This document shows positions 17,348 through 25,674 of a DNA stretch of 64,000 nt, in pieces. This DNA is from CAWHMN01 sp051001135 (GTDB lineage: Bacteria > Acidobacteriota > Terriglobia > Terriglobales > Acidobacteriaceae), in NCBI GenBank assembly GCA_051001135.1, contig JBPCNO010000107.1:1-64000 (forward strand), given 5' to 3'. Numbering within the stretch: the first letter of the stretch is position 1; each line of letters begins with the position of its first letter. A program made the position numbers and the translations under genes. The notes under the pieces are model-generated. The model did not search any database and had not been told where the DNA came from. It was given only the letters and a program-made list of their open reading frames with translations.

Positions 17348-18763
17348 ATGCAAACTTACGACCTCATCATCATCGGTTCGGGTCCGGCGGGACAACGCGG
17401 CGCCATCTTTGCCACCAAGCAGGGCAAAAAGGTTGCAGTCGTGGAGCGCATGCGCAGCGTCGGCGGGGTGTGCATCAACACCGGCACCATTCCCAGCAAG
17501 ACCATGCGCGAGGCGGTGCTGCACCTCTCCGGCTATAACTACCGCTCCATCTACGGCATGAACTACCGGGTGAAAGAGCGGATCACCATGGCCGATCTCG
17601 CCTTTCGCGTGCAGCACGTCATCAAGACGGAAGTGGACGTGACCGAGGCGCAGCTCTCCCGCAACGGAGTGGATGTGCTCTACGGAACGGCCAGCTTCGA
17701 AGATCCGCACCACGTCCGCGTGTCCTCAGACGAGGGCACGTCGGACGCCGGAGTCTATGAAGCGGAAAATGTCGTGATCGCGACGGGAACCCATCCGGCA
17801 TACTCGGCAACGGTGCCGGTGAACGGGCGCAACATCGTGAACAGCGATCAGGTATTGAACCTGCCGCAGTTGCCCAAGACCTTGATCGTGGTGGGCGGCG
17901 GCGTCATCGGCGTCGAATACACGTCGATGTTCGCAGCTCTGGGCGTGCGCGTGACCCTGATCGAAAAGCGATCCAAGCTGCTGGAGTTCGCCGACCAGGA
18001 GATCGTGGAGTCGCTGAGCTATCACCTGCGCGACAGCCGGGTGACCATGCGGCTGCACGAAGAGGTGGAGAGCGTCGAAGAGCTGGCCGATGGCAGCGGC
18101 GTGGTGGCCAACCTGGAGAGCAAGAAGCGGATCTCCGGCGATGCGCTGCTATATGCCGTAGGCCGCTCGGGCAACGTGGATGCGTTGAAACTCGAGAACG
18201 CCGGCATCGAGGCGGACGCCCGCGGCCGCATTCCAGTGGACAAGGACTACCGCACCAAGACGCCCAATATCTTCGCGGCGGGCGACGTGATCGGCTTCCC
18301 CTCGCTGGCCTCCGTCTCCATGGAGCAGGGGCGCATCGCGGTGGCGCGGGCGCTGAACGACAACACCATCCAGTCCAACCCCAGCTACTATCCTTACGGC
18401 ATCTACACCATCCCGGAGATCAGCTTCATCGGCAAGACGGAGGAGCAGCTCACCGACGAGGACGTGCCCTACGAAGTAGGCGTAGCCTACTACCGGGAGA
18501 TCGCCCGCGGTCAGATCCGCGGAGACACCACCGGCCGGCTGAAGATCATCTTCCATCGCGAGACGCGGCACCTGCTGGGGGTCCACATCATCGGCGAAGG
18601 GGCCAGCGAGCTGCTGCACATTGGGCAGGCGGTGATGGCGCTGGGTGGCACGCTCGACTACTTTGTGGACACAGTATTCAACTATCCCACGCTGGCCGAG
18701 GCCTATAAGACGGCTGCATACAACGGCATCAATCGGCTGGGGCGCTTCGGCGACGGGAACTGA
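17348..18763 (+). CDS. sthA: Soluble pyridine nucleotide transhydrogenase
   Basis: A FAD flavoprotein that exchanges reducing equivalents between NADPH and NAD. 471 residues: FAD site GSGPAG (10-15), the disulfide-region motif GGVCINTGTIPSK where only Cys42 remains and the second Cys is Thr47, as in SthA and unlike dihydrolipoamide dehydrogenase, the NAD site VVGGGVIGVEY, and IFAAGDVIG plus a dimerisation domain with YPYGIYTIPEISFIG. The ATG at 17348 precedes MQTYDLIIIGSG directly. A ROK-family gene follows after 11 bases and is probably co-transcribed. Confidence 0.9.
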   Translation: MQTYDLIIIGSGPAGQRGAIFATKQGKKVAVVERMRSVGGVCINTGTIPSKTMREAVLHLSGYNYRSIYGMNYRVKERITMADLAFRVQHVIKTEVDVTEAQLSRNGVDVLYGTASFEDPHHVRVSSDEGTSDAGVYEAENVVIATGTHPAYSATVPVNGRNIVNSDQVLNLPQLPKTLIVVGGGVIGVEYTSMFAALGVRVTLIEKRSKLLEFADQEIVESLSYHLRDSRVTMRLHEEVESVEELADGSGVVANLESKKRISGDALLYAVGRSGNVDALKLENAGIEADARGRIPVDKDYRTKTPNIFAAGDVIGFPSLASVSMEQGRIAVARALNDNTIQSNPSYYPYGIYTIPEISFIGKTEEQLTDEDVPYEVGVAYYREIARGQIRGDTTGRLKIIFHRETRHLLGVHIIGEGASELLHIGQAVMALGGTLDYFVDTVFNYPTLAEAYKTAAYNGINRLGRFGDGN

Positions 18764-18774
18764 GAGAAGGCGGC

Positions 18775-19671
18775 ATGGGCAGAAGCATCGGCGTAGTAAT
18801 GACGGCCAATATCGTCGCGGGGCTCATCGAGGACCACAAGCTAGTGGGCGAGTTGGTGCTGTACCCGAAGGACCCGGAGGAGGTGCACGGCCTGATCGAT
18901 CTTCCGACCGATCCGTTGTGCGACGTAATCTGCGATCTGATCTTTGCCCTTAAACCGGCCGACGCCAAGCTGGACGCGATCGGCATCGCCATGCCGGGCA
19001 TCATCCGGAACGGCGTGGTGGAGGATTCTCCCAACCTGCCGCAACTGAAAGGCGCGCGCATCGGAGACAAGATGAGCGCCCTGCTACGGCAGCGCGGCAT
19101 TACGGCGCCGCTGGCGGTCTTCAATGACGCGGACGCCTCCGCGGCTGGCCTGGCCGCCACGCGCAACCAGTTGGACAAGGTGGTGCGGGTGTGGACGCTG
19201 GGCAACGGGATCGGCTTCGGCCGCTACCCCGACGCTGATGGCCCCTTCGAGGGCGGCCACACCATCGTGAGCCTGGATCCCAAGGAAACCTACTGCGGCT
19301 GCACCGGCGTCGGTCACCTGGAGGGCATCATGGGGCATCGCGCCATGCGGCTGCGCTTCATGGACATGGAGCCGGAAGAGATCTTCGCCAATGCGCGGCA
19401 GGGCGACACGCGTTGCGCCGACTTTGTGAAGCGCTGGCATCGCGCGCTGGCCGCCGCGACCGCGACCTCCATCCACATCGATGGACCGGGACGCTTCTAC
19501 TTCACCGGCATGAACATCGGGTTCTTGGAGATATCGCTGCTGAAGCAGTATCTATGGGACATGGTGAAGATGAGTCCGCTGCAGAGCTACACATTGGAGG
19601 CCCTGCCCGAGACGCCGGAGCTGGCGGTGATCGGCGCGGGTGCGGCAGCGGAGCTGGACCGGCAGAAGTAG
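18775..19671 (+). CDS. ROK-family protein (sugar kinase-like)
   Basis: 298 residues resembling ROK glucokinases: IGIAMPGIIRNGVVEDSPNL, the catalytic-loop equivalent VFNDADASAAGL, LGNGIGFGRY, EGGHTIVSLD and a CGC zinc-site remnant (YCGCTGVGHLEG). However the N-terminal ATP-phosphate loop, normally D-x-G-G-T, reads GVVMTANIVAG, so kinase activity is doubtful. A GAGAAGGCGG site precedes the ATG, 11 bases after sthA. It could be a true kinase with a divergent P-loop or a sugar-sensing homologue. Confidence 0.75.
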   Translation: MGRSIGVVMTANIVAGLIEDHKLVGELVLYPKDPEEVHGLIDLPTDPLCDVICDLIFALKPADAKLDAIGIAMPGIIRNGVVEDSPNLPQLKGARIGDKMSALLRQRGITAPLAVFNDADASAAGLAATRNQLDKVVRVWTLGNGIGFGRYPDADGPFEGGHTIVSLDPKETYCGCTGVGHLEGIMGHRAMRLRFMDMEPEEIFANARQGDTRCADFVKRWHRALAAATATSIHIDGPGRFYFTGMNIGFLEISLLKQYLWDMVKMSPLQSYTLEALPETPELAVIGAGAAAELDRQK

Positions 19672-19720
19672 CTGGAACGGATGGTTATCACAATGCGACA
19701 ACGTTGAGGGCCCCATCACG

Positions 19721-19765
19721 GTGTCATCCCGAGCGAAGTCGAGGGATCTGCTTCTTGCCTTTTCC
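19721..19765 (+). repeat. Repeat B copy
   Basis: gtcatcccgagcgaagtcga followed by gggatctgcttcttgcctttt, in the convergent gap between the ROK gene and the DUF3011 gene. Confidence 0.75.
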
Positions 19766-19789
19766 CTCGACTCCAGTCATCGAAGCACC

Positions 19790-20593
19790 TCAACGAATCT
19801 GGAAGCTCGCGCGGCAACCCTTGTCCACCCAGATGCCGCCATTGTCATAGCCCCAGGTGGAGCCCTGTACGCATGGTGAGCCGCTCAATTGCTGCGCCAG
19901 GCGCACTCCACCCCGCGAGACCTGCGCCGGACAATACTGGCGGCTGCCATTATTCGACGAGCAGGTAATGACTCCTTGTGCGCCGCCATTGCCGTTGCCT
20001 TTGTTCCACGGAAGCACGCCACTTATGCCACCCTGGCGGGCGTACGCTGCGAAGTCTGCCCGGCAGCCCTTGTCCACCCAGATGCCCTGATTGTCATATC
20101 CCCAGGTCGAGCCCTGCGTGCAGCGGGCATTGCTGCGCTGCCGCGTTAGCTGCACACCGCCAGTGGTATTGGCGGGACAGTACTTGCGGCCGCCGTCGGA
20201 GGAGCAGGTGATGGTCTGCGGCGTTCCGTTCCCGTTGCCGCTCCAGCTATTCCCTTTGCCGCCCACGATAAAGTCTGCGCGGCAGCCACGGTCCACCCAG
20301 ATGCCGCGGTTGTCATATCCCCAGGTCGAGCCTTGCTGACACGCAGCGCCGCTGCGCTGTTTGCCCAGGGTGACGCCGCGGCTGGTATCGGCGGCGCAAT
20401 ACTTTCGCCCGCCGTTGTCGGATGAGCAGGTCACGATGGTCTGGGCTGCTGCCGGCAGCGCCGCCAACAAACCAAGAGACAAAACCAGCACCGCGTATGC
20501 GCGCAGTCCCAGCCCCCGCCGTACCCATGTCGCTGTGAACTCCGGGGCAGCCAACGGTACCTTCGTATTCCTGCCTTCGCCTGCTCGCGCCAT
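19790..20593 (-). CDS. Secreted protein with three DUF3011 repeats
   Basis: 267 residues: a signal peptide (hydrophobic core YAVLVLSLGLLAALPAAAQ) then three ~65-residue DUF3011 repeats. Each has a TCSS...R.YC..T/QVSRGV motif, a Cys followed by QGSTWGYDN, and GIWVDKGCRA, so disulfides are likely. Repeats 1-2 and 2-3 are joined by Gly/Asn-rich linkers. DUF3011 proteins are secreted and uncharacterised; a wall- or glycan-binding role is only a guess. The Met at 20593 is preferred because of an AAGGGGGAG site and because upstream codons look non-coding. It is divergent from fabD. Confidence 0.8.
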   Translation of the reverse strand: MARAGEGRNTKVPLAAPEFTATWVRRGLGLRAYAVLVLSLGLLAALPAAAQTIVTCSSDNGGRKYCAADTSRGVTLGKQRSGAACQQGSTWGYDNRGIWVDRGCRADFIVGGKGNSWSGNGNGTPQTITCSSDGGRKYCPANTTGGVQLTRQRSNARCTQGSTWGYDNQGIWVDKGCRADFAAYARQGGISGVLPWNKGNGNGGAQGVITCSSNNGSRQYCPAQVSRGGVRLAQQLSGSPCVQGSTWGYDNGGIWVDKGCRASFQIR

Positions 20594-20697
20594 CACTCCC
20601 CCTTGTCGCTTCGGCATGGTAAGTTTCCATCCGCGCATCACTGGAGATGCATCCGCAGGCAGCAAGAGTTGCGGCGGCATGGGAAAATAGTCTCCGC

Positions 20698-21648
20698 ATG
20701 AGCAATTCCCAAGGAACTCCCAAGATCGCGTTTCTCTTTCCAGGGCAGGGATCGCAGGCGGTTGGCATGGGCCGCGACCTGGCCGAACGGTTCACCGTCG
20801 CCCGCCGCACCTTCGACGAAGCCGACGCCGCTCTCGGCTACTCGCTCTCGCGCCTCTGCTTTGAAGGGCCGGCCGAGCAGCTCAAACAGACCGAGTTCAC
20901 TCAGCCGGCGATCTTTGCCGTTTCCGTCGCCGCCTGCCGGGTGCTGGCCGAGCGAGGTGTGGCGCCCCAGTATGCAGCGGGTCACTCGCTGGGAGAGTAT
21001 TCCGCCTGCGTGGCCGCCGGCGTCATGGAGTTCGCCGGCGCCATTCGAGCACTAAGGTCCCGCGGTCAGTTCATGCAGCAGGCCGTGGCCGAGGGACAGG
21101 GCGCCATGGCTGCCATCCTGGGACTCGACGCCGAAGCCGCCGGGAAGGTCTGCGCGGCGGCGGCCACCGAGACCAGTGAGGTTGTCTCGCCCGCAAACCT
21201 GAACTCCCCCGAGCAGGTCGTCATCTCCGGTACGGTGCGCGCCGTCGCCCGTGCCTCCGAGCTGGCACGCGAGGCGGGCGCGAAGAAGGTGGTGCCGCTG
21301 CAGGTATCCGCGCCCTTCCACTGCGCGCTGATGCAGCCGGCCCAGGATCGCCTGGAGCCGGTGCTGAAGGCCATCGAATTCCACAAGCCGCGCTTCCCTA
21401 TCGTCTCGAACGTCACCGCCGATGTGACAAAAAACGGCGATGACGAGCGAGACGCCCTCGTCCGGCAGGTGACCGCTTCCGTGCGCTGGGTCGAGTCCAT
21501 GCGCAAGCTCATCGATCTGGGCGTAACCAACTTCGTCGAGGTCGGTCCGGGCAAGGTCCTCAGCGGCCTGTTGCGCCAGATCGACCGCGGTCAGCGCTGC
21601 AGCAACGTTGAAGACGCGGCCAGCCTGGATAAAGCGCTCGCCGGTTAG
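20698..21648 (+). CDS. fabD: Malonyl-CoA:ACP transacylase
   Basis: Loads malonate onto acyl carrier protein for fatty acid synthesis. 316 residues: FLFPGQGSQAVGMGRDL at the N-terminus, the serine elbow GHSLGE (Ser97), active-site His in SAPFHCALM, and a C-terminal FVEVGPGKVLSGLLRQI. The ATG at 20698 is chosen because the conserved domain begins at once. It stands apart from other fab genes here. Confidence 0.95.
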   Translation: MSNSQGTPKIAFLFPGQGSQAVGMGRDLAERFTVARRTFDEADAALGYSLSRLCFEGPAEQLKQTEFTQPAIFAVSVAACRVLAERGVAPQYAAGHSLGEYSACVAAGVMEFAGAIRALRSRGQFMQQAVAEGQGAMAAILGLDAEAAGKVCAAAATETSEVVSPANLNSPEQVVISGTVRAVARASELAREAGAKKVVPLQVSAPFHCALMQPAQDRLEPVLKAIEFHKPRFPIVSNVTADVTKNGDDERDALVRQVTASVRWVESMRKLIDLGVTNFVEVGPGKVLSGLLRQIDRGQRCSNVEDAASLDKALAG

Positions 21649-21952
21649 GTGCTGGCCGCACGGGCGGACGCGCTACGCGTAAATCCCTTGTACCCACGCC
21701 GGTGCTTCATTCGGAAGCGTCGCTGATGAGCGTAAGCAATCGGTGCATTTCGCTTCCCTTGCTCTTGATGGAAAATCGAAACCGGCTCCTCCGCAGGCCG
21801 TTCGGTCTCCACCTCGTCGCCGCGCCGACGGAGTTCGAGGGCAATCTGATCAGCGACCGAACCGGCCTCAACGTCCCAGCGTTCGCGGACGCAAGGGTGA
21901 TCGCGCGGAGAAGCTCTCCCTCACGGAAATCTAGACCATCCGCGTCCGGCTC
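21649..21952. other. Intergenic region, no gene recognised
   Basis: 304 bases between the convergent fabD and the beta-propeller gene. Two overlapping open frames on the plus strand carry no recognisable domain and no good ribosome site. Confidence 0.4.
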
Positions 21953-22975
21953 TTACCGGGACCAGGCCATACCATCTGCGCCCTGCCCGGCGTCAATGAG
22001 CGCCCGTACCTTCCATTGCGAGACGTCGATCACGGCAACCTGGTGGCTACGGCCGCAGGAGACATAGACCGCCGTTCCATCGGGCGACGCGAGTATCTCG
22101 TTTGGAGACTTCGGGACGTCGATGGTGCGCGCGATCTTGCGCTCTTTGAGATCCAGCACCGCCACTTTGTCGATGGATGGAAGTGCCACCAGCAGCCAGC
22201 GGCCATCTTTGGTAGAGGCTGTTCCATACCCAAACGCCGGCAGGGGCACCCACGCCGTGATCTTGTCAGTAGAGGTATCGATGAGAGCTAGGCGGGGTTT
22301 CGTCTGGTCAGAGGTGAAGACCGTGCGGTCGTCGTTCGAGATGGAGATACGCTGGACCTTGTTCGAAACCGGGATGACCGCGATGGTCTTGCGCGCGGTC
22401 AGGTCAAGGACCGACACTGTGCCCGGGCCGACGTTGGCGGTATAACCGCGCCGTCCATCGTGCGAGATCGCCAGCATGTGCGATTCTTCCTGCGCAGTAG
22501 GGATGGTGCCTACGATCTTAAGCGTGCGTGGGTTGACAATGGTCACCGTCTTGTCGAGTTCCGTGGTCACGTACAACAAGCGGCTTATGGGATCGTAGAG
22601 CGGTAAATGGGGCCGCACCCCATGGCCAAAGTCGACCTTCCCCGTCACTCTGTGGCTCGCAATATCAATTACGTCCATGAAGCTGCCATCGGTGCCTGGC
22701 CGGCCAACTCCTGAATTGCCATAGATAGGCACAAAGGCGGTGTGGCCATCCGGAGTTACGGCAACCTCATGGCCGGTAATTCCGTCCTCCGGTACGACTG
22801 CAATCTGCCGAGCTGCGGCGGGATCGATGAGACTGACGTCGTGGTCAGCCTGATTTGCGACCAGAAGCACCGGCTTTGCGGTATTGCCCGCGTGCGCCTG
22901 CGTACGGGCCTGAAGCGAAAGAGTACTGAGACAGATGCTGAACAGGAGAAGGCGCGGCGCGATCAGCGTTTGCAT
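21953..22975 (-). CDS. Exported YncE-like seven-bladed beta-propeller
   Basis: 340 residues: a signal peptide (LLLFSICLSTLSLQARTQA) then blades of about 42 residues with the pattern VTxDGxTAFV..DVID (for example ISNDDRTVFTSD, KDGRWLLVALPS, SPDGTAVYVSCG). YncE-family propellers are periplasmic or secreted; some bind DNA or act in surface assembly, but no specific role can be assigned. Monocistronic. Confidence 0.8.
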   Translation of the reverse strand: MQTLIAPRLLLFSICLSTLSLQARTQAHAGNTAKPVLLVANQADHDVSLIDPAAARQIAVVPEDGITGHEVAVTPDGHTAFVPIYGNSGVGRPGTDGSFMDVIDIASHRVTGKVDFGHGVRPHLPLYDPISRLLYVTTELDKTVTIVNPRTLKIVGTIPTAQEESHMLAISHDGRRGYTANVGPGTVSVLDLTARKTIAVIPVSNKVQRISISNDDRTVFTSDQTKPRLALIDTSTDKITAWVPLPAFGYGTASTKDGRWLLVALPSIDKVAVLDLKERKIARTIDVPKSPNEILASPDGTAVYVSCGRSHQVAVIDVSQWKVRALIDAGQGADGMAWSR

Positions 22976-23090
22976 GGAAGGAATCTATCAGGTTCCGGCT
23001 GCATTGCGGCAGTCCAGGGCTGCGCGTTTGCTTGGCTCGTGCGCGCCGCGCGCCCGCCCGTACGGTCAATGCCCCGTGCGACTCAGTACC

Positions 23091-23588
23091 TCAGTGGTAG
23101 CTGATCTGGTAGTAGGTCATGCCCAGGCCGTTCTTCTGCTGCACGATGTCGTAGGGGGTGAAGCTGATGGTGTGCGTCTTGTGCTCGACAAACAGCGGTA
23201 GCAGCGTCTTGCGGTCGTTGACTACTACGGCCGTCAGGACCCCGTTGCCGAGTGTGGTGGCGTAAATGATTTTGTGGCTGGTGATCTTGCCGTACTCGCT
23301 CGAGTCGTCCCAGTCGCCCAGGAAGCGCCCGTAGGGATAGCCCGCCTGCACATACTTCTGCGGATGTTGCTGCCAGTCCGGATCGTTGTTCCAGATCCCG
23401 AAGGCTTTGGGAAAATCCTGCGCCTGCACCGCCTGGAAGAACCGGTCGACCCGATGCTTTTCCGGCCAATCCCAGAAGATGTACACGAAGATGGCAGCCG
23501 CCACGCAGCAGATGAGCGCGCCGATGAGCAGATTGCGCCGCTTCCGTGCGCGGGCGGCGTCGTACGCGGGTGCATCGAGCAGGGTCAT
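23091..23588 (-). CDS. Conserved single-TM protein, unknown function
   Basis: 165 residues with an N-terminal cytosolic Arg/Lys patch, one membrane helix (LLIGALICCVAAAIFVYIF, about 20-39) and a periplasmic domain with FFQAVQAQDFPKAFGIWNND, then HPQKYVQAGYPYGRF and DWDDSSEYG. The domain has the shape of a small lumicin/NTF2-like alpha+beta fold and recurs in acidobacterial genomes as far as I recall. Located 104 bases downstream of ddl on the same strand. Confidence 0.6.
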   Translation of the reverse strand: MTLLDAPAYDAARARKRRNLLIGALICCVAAAIFVYIFWDWPEKHRVDRFFQAVQAQDFPKAFGIWNNDPDWQQHPQKYVQAGYPYGRFLGDWDDSSEYGKITSHKIIYATTLGNGVLTAVVVNDRKTLLPLFVEHKTHTISFTPYDIVQQKNGLGMTYYQISYH

Positions 23589-23692
23589 CGTTGCTGACTA
23601 TCCTTTACTGCTAATGGGATGCGGCGGCCTGTGGGTTAGGACACCGCGGGCGCCTCGCATGTTCCCGCGCATCGTGATTTAGCGGTCGCGGC

Positions 23693-24904
23693 TTACCGGC
23701 TGTAGTGGGTCTCGTCCTTCTCCGCGCGCGACTCAAGCGCCAGTTGGATCAGCCGGTCGATCAGCTCGCTGTAACGCAGGCCGGAGGCCTCCCACAGCTT
23801 GGGATACATGCTGATCGAGGTGAACCCGGGCATGGTGTTGATCTCATTCAGATAGAGCCGTCCGCTCTTGCCCGGCCCCATCAGGAAGTCCACCCGCGCC
23901 AGACCCGCACAGTCGCATGCCTTGAAAGCGTCGATGGCCATCTGCCGGATGCGTTTGGACTGATCCCGCGTTAACTTGGCCGGGATGATTGGCACCGAGC
24001 TGTCGCTCTCGTACTTCGCCTCGTAGTCGTAGAACTCTTTGCCCGGCACGATCTCGCCCACAACCGACGCTTCGGGCCGGTCATTGCCGAGCACCGCCAC
24101 CTCCAGCTCCCGCGCCTTCTTGCCGCCTTTGCCACCCACGCCCTGCTCCACCACGATCTTGCGGTCATAGCTCGCGGCCAGATCGATGGCCGGCCCCAGC
24201 TCGGAGCGGTCATGCGCCTTCGAGATGCCTACGGACGAGCCCAGATTTGCCGGCTTTACAAACAGTGGATATTTGAGCGCGGCCTCCACCCGCCCGATCG
24301 CCTTCTTCGGACTGTCATGCCAGTCGCCCCGCAGCAGCGTCACGTGCTTCACGATCGGCAGTTTGGCGGCGGCGAACAGCCGCTTCATCACGTCCTTGTC
24401 CATGCCGGCGGCCGAGCCCAGCACGCCCGACCCCACGTACGCCTTCCCCGCCAGTTCGAGCAGACCCTGCATGGTGCCATCCTCGCCGAAGGTGCCGTGG
24501 AGCACCGGAAAAACGACATCGACACCCAGCGCCTCCGCATGACCCGAGAACTGCAAGCCCGGGGACTGCAAGCCCGAGAACTGCAAGCCCGGAGAATGCA
24601 AGCCCGGAGAATGCAGCGCCGTTGCATTCGTTGCCGGTGCCAGCGAAGCGTCCTTCCACCCGGCGGCCTGCTTGCTGGTCGCCGCTTCCGCGACCAAGGA
24701 TCCGGCTGAGGGCGCATCGCCATTCAGCAGCCGGTCTGCCTCGCCGCCCAGTACCCAGCGCCCCTGCTTGGTAATCCCGACGGGCACCACCTCATACTTT
24801 TTCTTGTCGATCGCATACAGAACCGACGCGGCCGAACGCAGCGAGATCTCGTGCTCGCCGCTTCGTCCGCCAAACAAGATGCCAACACGGAGTTTTTTGG
24901 TCAT
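23693..24904 (-). CDS. ddl: D-alanine--D-alanine ligase
   Basis: Makes the D-Ala-D-Ala dipeptide for peptidoglycan. ATP-grasp enzyme of 403 residues (family usually 310-370): VGILFGGRSGEHEISLRSA at 7-25, VFPVLHGTFGEDG at 131-143, KPANLGSSVGISKAHD, LEVAVLG, and YLNEINTMPGFTSISMYPK at the end. An extra ~57 residues (about 65-122), Ala/Ser-rich and ending in five pentapeptides of L-x-S/F-P/S-G type, lie between the first beta strands and HGTFGEDG; they are encoded by a 15-bp tandem repeat. The core active site is intact, so activity is expected. Confidence 0.92.
   Translation of the reverse strand: MTKKLRVGILFGGRSGEHEISLRSAASVLYAIDKKKYEVVPVGITKQGRWVLGGEADRLLNGDAPSAGSLVAEAATSKQAAGWKDASLAPATNATALHSPGLHSPGLQFSGLQSPGLQFSGHAEALGVDVVFPVLHGTFGEDGTMQGLLELAGKAYVGSGVLGSAAGMDKDVMKRLFAAAKLPIVKHVTLLRGDWHDSPKKAIGRVEAALKYPLFVKPANLGSSVGISKAHDRSELGPAIDLAASYDRKIVVEQGVGGKGGKKARELEVAVLGNDRPEASVVGEIVPGKEFYDYEAKYESDSSVPIIPAKLTRDQSKRIRQMAIDAFKACDCAGLARVDFLMGPGKSGRLYLNEINTMPGFTSISMYPKLWEASGLRYSELIDRLIQLALESRAEKDETHYSR
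24546..24620 (-). repeat. 15-bp tandem repeat, 5 copies, inside ddl
   Basis: Plus-strand units gagaactgcaagccc / ggggactgcaagccc / gagaactgcaagccc / ggagaatgcaagccc / ggagaatgcagcgcc encode the LxSPG/LQFSG pentapeptides of the Ddl insertion. In-frame expansion or contraction would alter only the inserted loop. Confidence 0.85.
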
Positions 24905-24988
24905 GGGGGATATTGAATCGAAAAAGCCGTAGCGATGCAGGGATCTTACAAGTTGCAGGGCGTGCCTTAACAGTGCACGCCTGTGTTC

Positions 24989-25381
24989 CTACCAGATCGT
25001 ATCAATGACCTTGCACCGGCGGATCGCGCTATCGGCCGTGATCAGCGGCAGGCCGTCGACAATGGATGTCGCACCGATGATGCGGTCCATGGGATCCTGT
25101 GGATAGCTCTCCGGGAACTGCACGGCCTGTGCTGCGATGCGGCCGGTGATCGGCTTCACGATGAAGTTCGCTTCGACGGCATGCAGGAAGCTATCGAGCG
25201 ACCTGCGGACCATGATGCGGCCCCTGCTGATCGCCATCGCCAATTCAAACAGCGTGATACCGGAGATGGCCAGTCCTTTGCCGTGCAGACGGGCATCGTC
25301 GATAACGGCGCGCGCCGCCGCCGAGAGCTTTTCTGGCCTGTCCGCAATCCAGATAACCACATGCGTATCGACCAGAATCAC
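24989..25381 (-). CDS. vapC: VapC-like PIN-domain toxin
   Basis: A 130-residue PIN-fold ribonuclease. The four acidic residues expected for metal binding are visible: Asp5 (MILVDTH), Glu46 (TLFELA), Asp99 (DPMDRII) and Asp117 (LITADS). It overlaps the upstream antitoxin gene by 4 bases (25378-25381), the standard translationally coupled arrangement. Family members cut tRNA or rRNA; the target is not readable. It appears complete. Confidence 0.88.
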   Translation of the reverse strand: MILVDTHVVIWIADRPEKLSAAARAVIDDARLHGKGLAISGITLFELAMAISRGRIMVRRSLDSFLHAVEANFIVKPITGRIAAQAVQFPESYPQDPMDRIIGATSIVDGLPLITADSAIRRCKVIDTIW

Positions 25382-25611
25382 TTAAGGCATTCCCAGTCTT
25401 CCAGCGGAACGATCGGCCCCACGATGTCGCCCTTGATTTCAATTTCGCCCTTCAGGAAGCCGAAGATCGGGTCCGGCTGATTGGTGATCGGCACCAATTT
25501 GGCCACGGGTTTGCCGCGTTTAGTGATCACCACGGATTCCCGCTTCTTCTGCACCTCATCCATCACGGCGAGGCAATTGGTCTTGAACTCTCCGGCAGCC
25601 ATCGTTCTCAT
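25378..25611 (-). CDS. vapB: Phd/YefM-type antitoxin
   Basis: 77 residues: the DNA-binding N-terminus MRTMAAGEFKTNCLAVMDEV with VVITKRGKPVAKLVPI is the Phd/YefM fold; the C-terminal tail (IFGFLKGEIEIKGDIVGPIV) is the toxin-wrapping part and resembles antitoxins paired with PIN toxins. First gene of the pair, likely autorepressing through the repeats at 25627-25650. Confidence 0.85.
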   Translation of the reverse strand: MRTMAAGEFKTNCLAVMDEVQKKRESVVITKRGKPVAKLVPITNQPDPIFGFLKGEIEIKGDIVGPIVPLEDWECLK

Positions 25612-25626
25612 GTCCAGTCTCCGCGA

Positions 25627-25650
25627 CTATGGTCATAGTATCATGGTCAT
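25627..25650. promoter_or_regulatory. Candidate operator of the toxin-antitoxin operon
   Basis: ATGGTCAT occurs twice (25629-25636 and 25643-25650), 14 bases apart, and the first lies in the inverted repeat CTATG-GT-CATAG (25627-25638). Position directly upstream of the antitoxin start (25611) fits autoregulation by the antitoxin. Confidence 0.4.
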
Positions 25651-25674
25651 TTTGGAAAGCCCGTCAGCACGCGT

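Noticed and set aside
21702..22067. 121-residue frame downstream of fabD
   Set aside because: It runs antisense into the beta-propeller gene and shows no protein features.
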